Translations under genes and position numbers: made by a program
The notes under the pieces: generated by a model
Database searches by the model: none
Seen by the model: the letters and a program-made list of their open reading frames with translations, nothing else
What the model was told of the DNA's origin: nothing
Shown here: positions 9,144-16,664 of the stretch, one piece after another
Layout: every line of letters begins with the position of its first letter
Numbering within the stretch: position 1 is the first letter of the stretch
NCBI GenBank assembly: GCA_030673825.1
Contig: JAUTCS010000014.1
Location: forward strand, 1 to 32,573
Length of the DNA stretch: 32,573 bases
Direction: 5' to 3'
Source: Verrucomicrobiota bacterium JB024
GTDB taxonomy: Bacteria > Verrucomicrobiota > Verrucomicrobiia > Opitutales > Cerasicoccaceae

Positions 9144-10279
9144 TCCAGCCCGGCGCGACTCTAGGCATCATGGGCGGAGGCCAGCTTGGCCGCATGTCCA
9201 TCCTCGCCGGGCGGCAGCTCGGCTACCGCTTCCGCGTGTTCGAGCCCCACGCCGGCTGTGCAGCCGGGATGGTGGCCGACGAGGAGATCAACGCCCCCTA
9301 CACCGACGAGGAGGCGCTCCAGCGCTTCACCAAGGGGCTGGGAGCCGTCACGTTCGAGTTTGAGAACGTCCCCGCCGAGCCGCTGGCCGTGCTTGCCTCC
9401 GGCGCACCCGTGCGCCCGCGACCCGAGGTGCTCTACGTCTGCCAGAACCGCCGCCGCGAGAAGGAGTTCCTCTCCGGGCACGGCTTCCCCTGCGCGCCCT
9501 TCCGCGTCGTGGACAGCGCCGAGTCTCTCGCCCGCGCCGTCGGCACCATTGGCCTGCCCTGCGTGCTCAAGACCGCGGACTTCGGCTACGACGGCAAGGG
9601 CCAGGTCAAGCTCAGCGAGGAGCAGGACTGGGCACAGGTCTGGGAAAATTTTGGCGCCCCGCTGGGCGTATTGGAAAGCTGGATACCCTTCGTGGCGGAG
9701 TGCTCCGTCATCGCCGCCCGCACACCGGACGGACGCGTGCGCTGCTTCCCGCTGGCGGAGAACATCCACCGCAACCACATCCTGCACATGTCCATCGCTC
9801 CGGCCCGCCTGAGCGAACAGGTGCACGAGCGCGCGGAGGAACTCGCCCGAGACATCGCCGAGGCGCTAGGTGTCGAGGGACTGATCGCGGTGGAACTCTT
9901 TGTCACGGACAAGGGAGACCTCCTCGTTAACGAACTCGCTCCGCGCCCGCACAACAGCGGCCACCACACGATCGACGCCTGCATGACGAGCCAGTTCGAG
10001 CAGCACATCCGCGCCGTCTGCGGACTGCCGCTGGGCTCCCCCGCCCTGCACACGCCCGCCGTCATGGTCAACCTGCTCGGCGATGTCTGGCCGCAGGGCC
10101 AAAGCCCCGACTGGTCCCGCCTGCTGCGGAATCCGCGCCTCAAGCTTCACCTCTACGACAAGGGCGAACCGCGCCCCGGGCGCAAGATGGGCCACTTCAC
10201 CCTGCTCAGTTGCGACGGCAAGCCACCCGTGGACGAGGCCGAACGTATTTTTAACGAGATCGCACACGCTAGCGCCTGA
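9140..10279 (+). CDS. purK: N5-carboxyaminoimidazole ribonucleotide synthase (PurK)
   Basis: A 379-residue ATP-grasp enzyme that carboxylates AIR with bicarbonate and ATP to give N5-CAIR, the substrate of PurE. The N-terminus [13 protein letters not shown] is the PurK signature. The ATP-grasp part includes [17 protein letters not shown] and the metal-binding end [17 protein letters not shown]. The final domain includes GKMGHFTLL-like residues (RKMGHFTLL). Length matches the family. The gene overlaps purE by 4 bp. It converges on the BMC operon; the 490 bp between them hold a repeat element rather than genes. Confidence 0.96.
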   Translation: MIQPGATLGIMGGGQLGRMSILAGRQLGYRFRVFEPHAGCAAGMVADEEINAPYTDEEALQRFTKGLGAVTFEFENVPAEPLAVLASGAPVRPRPEVLYVCQNRRREKEFLSGHGFPCAPFRVVDSAESLARAVGTIGLPCVLKTADFGYDGKGQVKLSEEQDWAQVWENFGAPLGVLESWIPFVAECSVIAARTPDGRVRCFPLAENIHRNHILHMSIAPARLSEQVHERAEELARDIAEALGVEGLIAVELFVTDKGDLLVNELAPRPHNSGHHTIDACMTSQFEQHIRAVCGLPLGSPALHTPAVMVNLLGDVWPQGQSPDWSRLLRNPRLKLHLYDKGEPRPGRKMGHFTLLSCDGKPPVDEAERIFNEIAHASA

Positions 10280-10305
10280 GCCCGCCCCATCAGTCAAAAA
10301 GAGAC

Positions 10306-10680
10306 TGCCCGCGAAGCCACGCGAAGGAGCGCGAAGAATTTCTTCCGGTGCATGACCGCCTCAGCGCCAGCGAATGTTCGGAGAGGGGATGTCCAGATAT
10401 GGACATACTTGATTAAGACGTTGTCATCCTGAGCGAGCGCAGCGAGTCGAAGGATCTCCTCGTGCGTATTTCCCCATCCCAAGATACTTGTACGCGGAGA
10501 GCCTTTGAGACGCCCCGACGTGGACTTGCTCAGGATGACAACAGCCTGCCTGATTCCCCCGCTTGAGCCTCAGCCGCATCGGCAAACATTGCGAGTATCC
10601 CTGACGCGACCAGCCCGCTACCGGCCGCCTGTGTAGCGTAACAGTTGACCTTCGCGCCCCATCGCGTGGCTTCGCGGGCA
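10306..10680. repeat. Second MITE-like element, 31-bp terminal inverted repeats
   Basis: The left arm at 10306-10336 begins TGCCCGCGAAGCCACGCGA; the right arm at 10650-10680 ends with its exact 19-base inverse. Over 31 bases there are two mismatches. It is the same family as 1281-1465 but twice as long, because another inverted-repeat element (10420-10542) lies within it. Confidence 0.75.
10420..10542. repeat. Nested 123-bp repeat with perfect 15-bp inverted ends
   Basis: The ends are GTTGTCATCCTGAGC at 10420-10434 and its exact inverse at 10528-10542. The TCATCCTGAGCGNAGCGAAGGATC-like core just inside the left end resembles short dispersed repeats that I recall from several bacterial phyla. 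It carries no ORF of note. Confidence 0.65.
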
Positions 10681-10693
10681 AGCTCCCACCCAC

Positions 10694-10724
10694 AAAAAAA
10701 ATGGGGACCGGTTTCCCGGTCCCC
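10694..10724 (-). terminator. Rho-independent terminator of the BMC operon
   Basis: On the minus strand the hairpin GGGGACCGG (loop GAAA) CCGGTCCCC, read from 10724 to 10703, is followed by a run of eight T after one A. It lies about 45 bp past the aldolase stop codon and closes the operon. Confidence 0.9.
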
Positions 10725-10770
10725 TAGTATTGAATCTATACTATATACGCAGTCAGAAAAGACGTAAGGC

Positions 10771-11859
10771 TTACGAGCCGAGCTGCTTCATGATCATATC
10801 GGTGACCTTCTGCACGAGCGCTTCGGTCTCGTCCTTGCCCTCGGGCTTGAAGTTCTGGGGCTGGATGACGCCGGTGTCGAGCTGGCAAACCACGCCGGGG
10901 CGGAACTCCGCGTTGTCGCACAGTTCGCACTCCTTCCAGTCGGCGCGCTTCTCGGGCATGCCCAGGCTGGTGCGGATGTTCATGAGATCCTTGAGCTTCT
11001 GCGGGCCGTAGGTCTTCATGCCGCCGAGCTGAGAGGCCACGTACACCGTCTGGCAGTACGACTCGGTGTTTTCCATCTTCCAGTAGGCGTCCTCGACATC
11101 CTTACCCCAGACGATGACCCCGTGGTTTTCCATCAGGATCGACTGGTGATCGGGCGCGAGCTTGCCCACGGTCGCAGCCATCTCGGGCGAGCCGGGGGTC
11201 TCGTAGGGAGCCAGGCCGATCTGGCCAAGGAAAACTTCCGGCTCGGGGATGAGGCAGGTCGGCGGGACCATGCCGCACACGGCAAAGGCGGTGGCGTAGA
11301 TCGGGTGCGCGTGCACGCAGGACTTGGCCTCGGGCGTGGCCTTCATGATGGCCAGGTGCGTGTTGCACTCGCTGGTGCGCTTACGCGTGCCGGCGACCTG
11401 CTTGCCGTCCATGTCCACGAGGCAGATGTCCTCGGGATTGATGTAGCCCTTGGAGATCAGGGTCGGCGTGCAAAGCACGAGGTTGTCACCGACGCGGATG
11501 GTGATGTTGCCGCCGTTGCCGTCGCAGAAGCTGCGGGCCCAGATACGGCGGCCCATGTCGCACATGCGCTCCTTGAGTACCTTGATTTCGGGCGAGTTAA
11601 AGAAAGCCTGGATCGCCTCGGGGGTCTTCGGGTCCGTGCCCGGGGTCCAGTGAAACTCGTAGTCGGGGACGATCGGCTCGGCGGGCTTGCTGGCAGCAGA
11701 GGTGGCCACGGCGGACTTGCCGTTGCGGCCCTTTTTGAGGGCGTCGCGGATGGCGTCGCGCCCGGAAGGAGTGATCACCGCGCTGTCGGGAATGCTGGTG
11801 ACGTCGCCACCGGCGGCCACGAGTTCGGCAATATCTTTGGCTGTGTAAACCTTCTTCAT
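10771..11859 (-). CDS. BMC-associated class II aldolase (fuculose/rhamnulose-1-phosphate type)
   Basis: A 362-residue protein with an aldolase domain at about residues 90-290. Zinc-ligand histidines are seen in CVHAHPIY (183, 185) and MENHGVIV (246), and the likely catalytic Glu164 in TSECNTH. In PVC compartments this enzyme splits L-fuculose- or L-rhamnulose-1-phosphate into DHAP and L-lactaldehyde. The protein is longer than E. coli FucA (about 215 residues). An N-terminal piece of about 45 residues (YTAKDIAELVAAGGDV, then SAVITPSGRDAIRD) resembles the N-terminus of EutQ. The C-terminal helix ETEALVQKVTDMIMKQL could be an encapsulation peptide. It is the last gene of the operon. The exact sugar substrate cannot be read from the sequence. 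Confidence 0.88.
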   Translation of the reverse strand: MKKVYTAKDIAELVAAGGDVTSIPDSAVITPSGRDAIRDALKKGRNGKSAVATSAASKPAEPIVPDYEFHWTPGTDPKTPEAIQAFFNSPEIKVLKERMCDMGRRIWARSFCDGNGGNITIRVGDNLVLCTPTLISKGYINPEDICLVDMDGKQVAGTRKRTSECNTHLAIMKATPEAKSCVHAHPIYATAFAVCGMVPPTCLIPEPEVFLGQIGLAPYETPGSPEMAATVGKLAPDHQSILMENHGVIVWGKDVEDAYWKMENTESYCQTVYVASQLGGMKTYGPQKLKDLMNIRTSLGMPEKRADWKECELCDNAEFRPGVVCQLDTGVIQPQNFKPEGKDETEALVQKVTDMIMKQLGS

Positions 11860-11884
11860 GATAAATGTGCGGTTGGGTAAAAAG

Positions 11885-12181
11885 TCAGGATGCGGGCTGG
11901 TAGTTTAAATTCTCGATGATGGCGGCGTTGTAGGCGTCGATGGGCGTGGGCCGCTCGAAAGGCGCGGTCGCCTCGGCTCCCTCGACGAAGCCGATGATGT
12001 CCCCGCGGGAAGCACCCAGGTCGTCGTACACGACGACGGAGGCGGACTTCGAGATCAGCTCCTCGCCGGGCTGCGAGAGCTGCGGGCGGGACATGGGGCT
12101 GACGATCATCCAGCGGGCCCCGCGAAAGGCGGGGTCCTGGCGGCTGAGAGTGACTCTCCCGATGACGCGTCCGAGTCTCAT
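11885..12181 (-). CDS. BMC-P shell pentamer protein (EutN/CcmL family)
   Basis: A 98-residue vertex protein of the compartment shell. MRLGRVIGRVTLS is the standard opening of the family, and SASVVVYDDLGASRGDIIGFVEG contains the turn and strand seen in EutN/CcmL pentamers. Pentamers close the twelve corners of the icosahedral shell. The start codon lies 2 bp beyond the stop of the preceding BMC-P gene, so the two are probably translationally coupled. The C-terminus (APFERPTPIDAYNAAIIENL) is a slightly extended tail. Confidence 0.93.
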   Translation of the reverse strand: MRLGRVIGRVTLSRQDPAFRGARWMIVSPMSRPQLSQPGEELISKSASVVVYDDLGASRGDIIGFVEGAEATAPFERPTPIDAYNAAIIENLNYQPAS

Positions 12182-12183
12182 GG

Positions 12184-12438
12184 CTAGTCGATGATCCCCA
12201 TGACCATGTTGCGCAGCGGCGAGTGTTCATCGCCCACGTGCTCGCGCGCGCTGCTGCCGTCGGTGGTATAAAAAACCCGATCGCCAATACCTGCCCCTTG
12301 CTCGTCCATGGCAATGACGGGGTCGCCGGTTTCCCGGCCCTCCTCGTCGATGCCCTGGAGAATGAGCAGACGCCATCCCCTGAGGGTCTTGTGACAGACC
12401 GTCGAGGTGATGTTACCGTCTACGCGGGCGAGGATCAT
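12184..12438 (-). CDS. BMC-P shell pentamer protein (EutN/CcmL family), short form
   Basis: An 84-residue shell protein. MILARVDGNITSTVCHKTLRG opens with the family pattern (residues 1-20) and is followed by GIGDRVFYTTDGSSAREHVGD and the closing VMGIID strand. The frame is open upstream into the aldehyde dehydrogenase gene region, but that stretch is not protein-like; the ATG at 12438 gives the correct family length. No Shine-Dalgarno sequence is visible. It differs enough from the other two BMC-P proteins to be a separate paralogue, as expected for the three-pentamer PVC shell. Confidence 0.92.
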   Translation of the reverse strand: MILARVDGNITSTVCHKTLRGWRLLILQGIDEEGRETGDPVIAMDEQGAGIGDRVFYTTDGSSAREHVGDEHSPLRNMVMGIID

Positions 12439-12476
12439 GGCGATGGGCGATTGAGTTATGCGGGAAAAATAATTCA

Positions 12477-12512
12477 GGAACGAAGAACCAAGCACAAAGA
12501 ACCAGGAACTTC
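12477..12512. repeat. GAACC/AAGCACAAAG intergenic repeat
   Basis: The gap between the aldehyde dehydrogenase and the middle BMC-P gene contains AGAACCAAGCACAAAGAACC, bounded by GGAAC-type repeats. The 12-mer CCAAGCACAAAG (12488-12499) recurs exactly at 28488-28499 in the pabA-nrdR gap. Confidence 0.5.
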
Positions 12513-13973
12513 CTAGTACATCTGGAGGTTGTCCACCATGACGCAGCGGCGGCGGCGGGTGAAGGTGTCGGGCGTGGTAATGCCCTCGCCGGTGGTCGTG
12601 GCGATGGAGAAGCTGGAGTAGCCCTCGCCGCCGGTGCCCAGCCCGGCCAGGCAGGAGCCGTTCTTCACAAACACGGTGGAGTCGAGCGCGCGGGCCATCA
12701 TGCCCATGTGTTCGACGTTCAAAGAGTGGATCATGGACGAGTGCTTGTATCCATGTTCGGATACGCGGGCCAGCTCGATGGCCTCCTCGATGTCGCGCAC
12801 GCGCACCACCGGGACCATCGGCATCATCTGCTCTTCCATGACAAAGGGGTGGTCCGCGTCGGTCTCGGCGAAGAGCAGCTCGGTGTTCGCCGAGCAGCTC
12901 GCACCGGCCACTTCGGCCAGGCGGGTGGCATCCGCGCCCACGAGATCGCGATTGAGCACCGGGTGCGAGCAGCCGCCGCCGTCCTTCTTGTAGGTGAAGG
13001 CGGCCTCGGTCAGCTTGGCCAGTTGCGCGTCGTTGATCTGGACGGCTCCGGCTTCCTTGAAGGCCTGGAGGAACGCGCCGTAAATCTTGTCGAGGACGAA
13101 GATCTGCTTTTCGCCCACGCACAGCAGGTTGTTGTCGAAGGCGGCACCGACGATGATATCGCGGGCGGCCTTCTTCAGGTTGGCGGACTCGTCCACCACC
13201 ACGGGCGGGTTGCCCGGACCGGCGCAGATGGCGCGCTTACCGCTGGCCATGGCGGCGTTGACCACGCCGGGACCGCCGGTGACGCACAGCAGGTTCACAT
13301 GCGGCGACTTGCACAGGGCAGAGAAGGACTCCAGCGTCGGCTTCTCGATGATCGTCACGAGATTTTCGATACCGACTTCGTCCTTGAAGAGACGGTTATA
13401 AAAACGGATGGCCTCGGCCGCGCAACGGGCACCGCCTGGGTGCGCGTTGAAAACGACGCCGTTACCCGCGGCAACCATGCTGACGATGTTACAGCTGATG
13501 GTCGGGATGGAGTGAGTGACCGGCGTGATCGCGCCGACGACGCCGAAGGGCGTGTTCTCCTCCATCGTGATCCCGTGATCGCCGCTCATGCCGCGCGGGG
13601 CGAGCCACTCGACGCCGGGCAGGCCGGGGATGCCGGAGAGCTTGGCAATCTTGTGCTCCAGACGGCCGATCTTCGTTTCGTCGAACTCGAGCTTGCCCCA
13701 CTCCTGAGCCTTCTCGGCGCAGGTGCGCTTGACGATGTTGACGATCTTCGCGCGCCCGGCGATGCCGAGCTTGCGCAGCTGCTTCTGGGCATGGGCGGCG
13801 GCTTCAGAAGCCTCGCCCGCATCCTGGAAGACCCCGTCGCGGCCCTTGGCCGAAGAGGAGGTCTTGCTGCAACCGCAATCGGCGCTCTTGGCGGAGGCCG
13901 CCTGCTGGCCGAGTTTTTTCAAAACGTCTTCCACCACGGATTTGAGCGTGGCTTCGTCAATGTTCAGACTCAT
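12513..13973 (-). CDS. BMC CoA-acylating aldehyde dehydrogenase
   Basis: A 486-residue enzyme of the PduP/EutE type that oxidises an aldehyde, here probably L-lactaldehyde, to the acyl-CoA with NAD+. Residues 1-22 (LNIDEATLKSVVEDVLKKLG) form an amphipathic helix followed by a Ser/Ala/Cys linker, the usual layout of an encapsulation peptide. Catalytic Cys is at about 285 in FDNNLLCVGEKQ; the preceding AGPGNPPVVVDE and the FNAHPGGARCA segment are typical of this family. The linker contains DCGCSKTSSS, an unusual pair of cysteines. The gene lies between two BMC-P genes. Substrate choice is inferred from the aldolase in the operon. Confidence 0.93.
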   Translation of the reverse strand: MSLNIDEATLKSVVEDVLKKLGQQAASAKSADCGCSKTSSSAKGRDGVFQDAGEASEAAAHAQKQLRKLGIAGRAKIVNIVKRTCAEKAQEWGKLEFDETKIGRLEHKIAKLSGIPGLPGVEWLAPRGMSGDHGITMEENTPFGVVGAITPVTHSIPTISCNIVSMVAAGNGVVFNAHPGGARCAAEAIRFYNRLFKDEVGIENLVTIIEKPTLESFSALCKSPHVNLLCVTGGPGVVNAAMASGKRAICAGPGNPPVVVDESANLKKAARDIIVGAAFDNNLLCVGEKQIFVLDKIYGAFLQAFKEAGAVQINDAQLAKLTEAAFTYKKDGGGCSHPVLNRDLVGADATRLAEVAGASCSANTELLFAETDADHPFVMEEQMMPMVPVVRVRDIEEAIELARVSEHGYKHSSMIHSLNVEHMGMMARALDSTVFVKNGSCLAGLGTGGEGYSSFSIATTTGEGITTPDTFTRRRRCVMVDNLQMY

Positions 13974-14005
13974 GGGAAGTTGGGATTACGCGTGTGGGAG
14001 GTTGC

Positions 14006-14317
14006 TCAGGGCTTGTCCTTGTAGACCTGTTGGCCGAGCACATCGACCGTGTCCACAATGCCGATGACGGCGGCGTCCACCGGAAGCTGTTTCATGCCGT
14101 CGGTCTGACGGGCGGAGCTGCCCGAGCAGAACAGGACCATCTCACCGGCACCGGCACCGAGCCGGTCCACGGCGACGATCGTGTTCGAGCCGTCGCGGAG
14201 CTGTCCGGGGTTGGCCGGGTCCACCACCTGGGGCCGCAGCACCAGCAGGCGCTGCCCCACCATGGCGGGGTCCTTTTTCGTCGAGACGACGTGGCCGATG
14301 ACTTTGGCGAGAAACAT
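14006..14317 (-). CDS. BMC-P shell pentamer protein (EutN/CcmL family), long form
   Basis: A 103-residue pentamer. MFLAKVIGHVVSTKKDPAMVG is the family opening, RLLVLRPQVVD the second strand, and IVAVDRLGAGAGEMVLFCSGSS the conserved turn with Gly residues. The frame is open upstream to 14410 but that part is repeat DNA; the ATG at 14317 is the family start. The start codon lies only nine bases after the 3' arm of a long mRNA hairpin (14327-14420), so its translation may be limited, which would suit a protein needed in few copies. Confidence 0.93.
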   Translation of the reverse strand: MFLAKVIGHVVSTKKDPAMVGQRLLVLRPQVVDPANPGQLRDGSNTIVAVDRLGAGAGEMVLFCSGSSARQTDGMKQLPVDAAVIGIVDTVDVLGQQVYKDKP

Positions 14318-14326
14318 CTTTATTAA

Positions 14327-14420
14327 GTTTGAGAGTTTGAGAGTTCCTGGTTCGAGAGTTCGCAGTGCCGGTGCGTCTGGCCACGAGGGGCGCGCACCGG
14401 CAACTTTCAAACTCTCAAAC
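14327..14420 (-). promoter_or_regulatory. Long intercistronic hairpin after BMC-H gene
   Basis: GTTTGAGAGTTTGAGAGTT at 14327-14345 faces AACTTTCAAACTCTCAAAC at 14402-14420: a 19-bp stem with one mismatch that becomes G-U in RNA. Inside it is a perfect 10-bp GC stem (TGCCGGTGCG 14366-14375 with CGCACCGGCA 14393-14402; one base is shared with the outer arm). It lies between a BMC-H cistron and a BMC-P cistron. Role as mRNA stabiliser, attenuator or repeat remnant is inferred. Confidence 0.6.
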
Positions 14421-14454
14421 GTTCAAACGCTCAAACACCCGTCAGGGTTCCGGG

Positions 14455-14742
14455 TTACTTCTTGGCGGGGGCCTTGATGAGGCTCTTGCTCAGGTCGTCG
14501 TGCGGACGCGCGATGACGTGGGCGCTGACCACTTCGCCGAAGGCGGAGGCAGACTGCGCGCCGGCGTCGATGGCGGCCTTGACCGCGGCGACGTCGCCGG
14601 TGATGGTGGCGCTGACCAGAGCGCTACCGACGTTCTTCATCGGGCCGACCAGCTCGACATTGGCTGCCTTGAGCATGGCATCAACGCCCTGCACGAGCGA
14701 GATAAGACCTTTGGTTTCGAGGAGTCCGAGTGCTTGGGACAT
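14455..14742 (-). CDS. BMC-H shell hexamer protein (paralogue closest to the aldolase end)
   Basis: A 95-residue single BMC domain. MSQALGLLETKGLISLVQGVD has the conserved ETKG start, VSATITGDVAAVKAAIDAG the typical second helix, and SAHVIARPHDDL the closing strand. Such proteins form the hexameric tiles of the shell facets, and the central pore lets small metabolites through. It differs from the other two BMC-H by a longer basic tail (KSLIKAPAKK). The leader has no Shine-Dalgarno sequence and contains ACCAACCCAAC, also found before the BMC-H gene at 16664. Confidence 0.95.
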   Translation of the reverse strand: MSQALGLLETKGLISLVQGVDAMLKAANVELVGPMKNVGSALVSATITGDVAAVKAAIDAGAQSASAFGEVVSAHVIARPHDDLSKSLIKAPAKK

Positions 14743-14787
14743 GATTGCATGAGTTAAGTTTTCGTTGGGTTGGTGTTGAAAGTCGTG

Positions 14788-15978
14788 TCAGGAGGCCGGG
14801 GCCAGGCGCGCCTGCATGAAGCGGTACACTTCGCGGGCGACGACCAGCTCTTCGTTGGCCGGAATGACGAGGCCCTTGATCGCGGCATCGTCGGTGGTGA
14901 AGGTCCCCTCGCCTTTGAGGGAATCGTTGGCGGCCGTGTCGAGCTTTAACCCGAAGGGCTCAAGCCCCGCGCAGACCGCCGAGCGCAGGAAGGAGTTGTT
15001 CTCGCCGATACCGCCGGTGAAGGCGATGGCGTCGATGCCGCCCATCTGCCAGAAGAAGCTGCCCGCCCACTGCCGGATGCTGTGCACCAGGACATCGAGC
15101 GCGAGCTTCGCGCGTTCGTTCCCCGCCGCAGTGGCTTCGAGGATGTCGCGCAGGTCGTTGCTGACGCCGGAGAGGCCGAGCAAGCCGCCCTCTTTCGTCA
15201 TCTGACGCTCGATCTCGTCGATGGAGAGGCCGCCGACCTTCAGCATGTACGGGACCGCCATCGCATCGAGGTCGCCCACACGGTTGTTTTGCGGGACGCC
15301 GCCCTGCGGCGAAAAGCCCATGCTGGAGCCGATGGCGACGCCGTTGCGGATGCCCGTGATGGAGCTGCTGCCGCCGAGGTGACAGGAGACGACGCGCAGC
15401 GGCTTGTCCACCGGCGTATCACCTTTCTGATACAGGCGCTGAACCTTCTCGGCGACATCGTCGCGCCCGAGCAGTTGCGCGGAACGCTCGGCCACGAACT
15501 TGTGGCTCGCGCCGTGGAAGCCGTAGCGGCGTACGCCCAGCTCGTACCAGATCTCGGGGACGGCGTAGCGGCAAGCCGCGGGGGCCATCCACTGGTAAAA
15601 CGCCGTCTCGAAGAGCGCCACACGCGTGACCTTGGGCATGACCCGGGCGAACTGCTTGATCCCGGCAGCGTAGGCCGGGTTGTGCGCCGGGGCCATGGCC
15701 TCGAAGCCCTTGAGGGCCTCCAGCACCTTATCGTCGGCCTCGACACAACCGCTGAGCTTCTTGCCCAGGACGGTCTTGAAGCCGACCGCGTCCAGGTCGT
15801 CCGCGCCCTTGAGGTGCCCCTGCTCGGAGAGAGACTTGATACAGTCCTCGATCACCGGGCCGAAGTCCTCGACGCGCTCGTACCCTCCCTTGGCCAGGAG
15901 AGTCTCCGCCCCGCCGCCCAGCTCGAAGAGCCGGTACTTGAACGAGGTTGAGCCGAGATTGGAGACGAGAATTTTCAC
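14788..15978 (-). CDS. ackA: BMC-associated acetate/acyl kinase homologue (AckA family)
   Basis: A 396-residue ASKHA-fold kinase, the ATP-yielding last step of the compartment pathway (acyl-phosphate plus ADP to acid plus ATP), probably acting in the cytosol or at the shell. Family features are VSNLGSTSFKYRLFE, APAHNPA, YGFHGASHKFVA, SCHLGGSSSITG, SMGFSP, NNRVGDLD and ANEELVVAREV. Two key positions differ from classical acetate kinases: the HRVVHGG segment carrying the essential Arg reads FKTVLGK (Lys68), and FDTAFH carrying the catalytic Asp reads FETAFY (Glu124). The start codon is GTG. The true substrate may be lactyl-phosphate rather than acetyl-phosphate; this is inferred, not seen. Confidence 0.88.
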   Translation of the reverse strand: MKILVSNLGSTSFKYRLFELGGGAETLLAKGGYERVEDFGPVIEDCIKSLSEQGHLKGADDLDAVGFKTVLGKKLSGCVEADDKVLEALKGFEAMAPAHNPAYAAGIKQFARVMPKVTRVALFETAFYQWMAPAACRYAVPEIWYELGVRRYGFHGASHKFVAERSAQLLGRDDVAEKVQRLYQKGDTPVDKPLRVVSCHLGGSSSITGIRNGVAIGSSMGFSPQGGVPQNNRVGDLDAMAVPYMLKVGGLSIDEIERQMTKEGGLLGLSGVSNDLRDILEATAAGNERAKLALDVLVHSIRQWAGSFFWQMGGIDAIAFTGGIGENNSFLRSAVCAGLEPFGLKLDTAANDSLKGEGTFTTDDAAIKGLVIPANEELVVAREVYRFMQARLAPAS

Positions 15979-15991
15979 AGCGTACTTACGC

Positions 15992-16073
15992 GTTTGAAAG
16001 TTTGAAAGTTTGAGAGTTGCTCAGAGTCCTGCCCACGAAGGCTCCGGACTCTCAAACACTCAAACTCTCAAAC
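15992..16073 (-). promoter_or_regulatory. Long intercistronic hairpin between BMC-H and ackA
   Basis: A 26-base left arm (15992-16017) made of three GTTTGARAG units faces a 26-base right arm (16048-16073) with three mismatches. It lies 12 bases beyond the BMC-H stop and 13 before the ackA start. It uses the same GTTTGAGAG unit as the hairpin at 14327-14420. Confidence 0.6.
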
Positions 16074-16085
16074 ACATGAACTTAT

Positions 16086-16364
16086 TTAGGCGATCCAGGG
16101 ACCGAGCTTGGAAAGGTCGTCGTGCGGGCGGGGGATCACCTGGACGCCGACCACCTGGCCAACGCTCGAGGCGGCTTCCGCGCCAGCGTCAACGGCGGCC
16201 TTGACCGCGGCGACGTCGCCCGTGAAGAAGCCCGTGACGATCCCGCTGCCGATCTTTTCCCAGCCGGCGAGGGAGACGTCAGCCGCCTTCAGGGCGGCGT
16301 CGGTGGCTTCGAGCAGGCTGATCAGGCCCTTGGTTTCGATCATGCCGATAGCTTGTTTTGCCAT
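16086..16364 (-). CDS. BMC-H shell hexamer protein
   Basis: A 92-residue single BMC domain protein forming shell facets. MAKQAIGMIETKGLISLLEATD carries the conserved IETKG motif; FFTGDVAAVKAAVDAGAEAA and VQVIPRPHDDL complete the fold. It is a close paralogue of the gene just upstream (16395-16664), with a 30-bp gap between them, and looks like a tandem duplication followed by divergence. A long hairpin follows its stop codon. Residues lining the pore cannot be assigned safely without a structure-based alignment. Confidence 0.95.
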   Translation of the reverse strand: MAKQAIGMIETKGLISLLEATDAALKAADVSLAGWEKIGSGIVTGFFTGDVAAVKAAVDAGAEAASSVGQVVGVQVIPRPHDDLSKLGPWIA

Positions 16365-16394
16365 TTTCGGAAGGGTGTTTGGGAGTTGCTTGGA

Positions 16395-16664
16395 TTACAG
16401 TTCGAACTGCTTGATGAGGTCCGGGTGCGGACGGGGGATGACGTGCGAGGAAACGAGTTCGCCCACGCGCGAGGCAGCTTCGGAGCCGGCGTCCACCGCC
16501 GCTTTGACGCTGCCGACGTCGCCCTTGACCACGACGGTGATGAAGCCGCCGCCGATCTGGACGCTGCGGGCCAGGGAGACCCCCGCCGCCTTGACCATGG
16601 CGTCGCTGGCTTCAACGCTGCCAACGTAGCCCTTGGTTTCGACCATGCCTATTGATTCGCTCAT
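16395..16664 (-). CDS. BMC-H shell hexamer protein
   Basis: An 89-residue single BMC domain protein. MSESIGMVETKGYVGSVEASD, the helix GDVGSVKAAVDAGSEAASRVG and the final SSHVIPRPHPDL define the family. It is the first shell gene after pduL. The segment around residues 35-45 (RSVQIGGGFITV) carries GGG where the pore loop is expected; the neighbouring paralogues have different residues there, so the three hexamers may differ in pore properties. Its leader contains ACCAACCCAAC and no Shine-Dalgarno sequence. Confidence 0.95.
   Translation of the reverse strand: MSESIGMVETKGYVGSVEASDAMVKAAGVSLARSVQIGGGFITVVVKGDVGSVKAAVDAGSEAASRVGELVSSHVIPRPHPDLIKQFEL

Larger units (their letters stand above)
10280..10770. 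other. Gene-free stretch between purK and the BMC operon
   Basis: About 490 bp without a supported gene on either strand. It holds a nested inverted-repeat element (10306-10680) and, next to it, the terminator of the BMC operon. Short open frames here have no recognisable content. Confidence 0.8.

Noticed and set aside
12439-13122. Upstream extension of the middle BMC-P gene
   Set aside because: The extension lies inside the aldehyde dehydrogenase gene in a different frame; the BMC-P fold is complete from 12438.
12708-14024. 438-codon plus-strand frame opposite the aldehyde dehydrogenase
   Set aside because: Antisense shadow of a well-supported gene, without recognisable motifs.
14327-16073. 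CRISPR array from the repeated GTTTGAGAG units
   Set aside because: The units are 8-9 bases, directly adjacent and arranged as inverted arms, without spacers of uniform length or cas genes.
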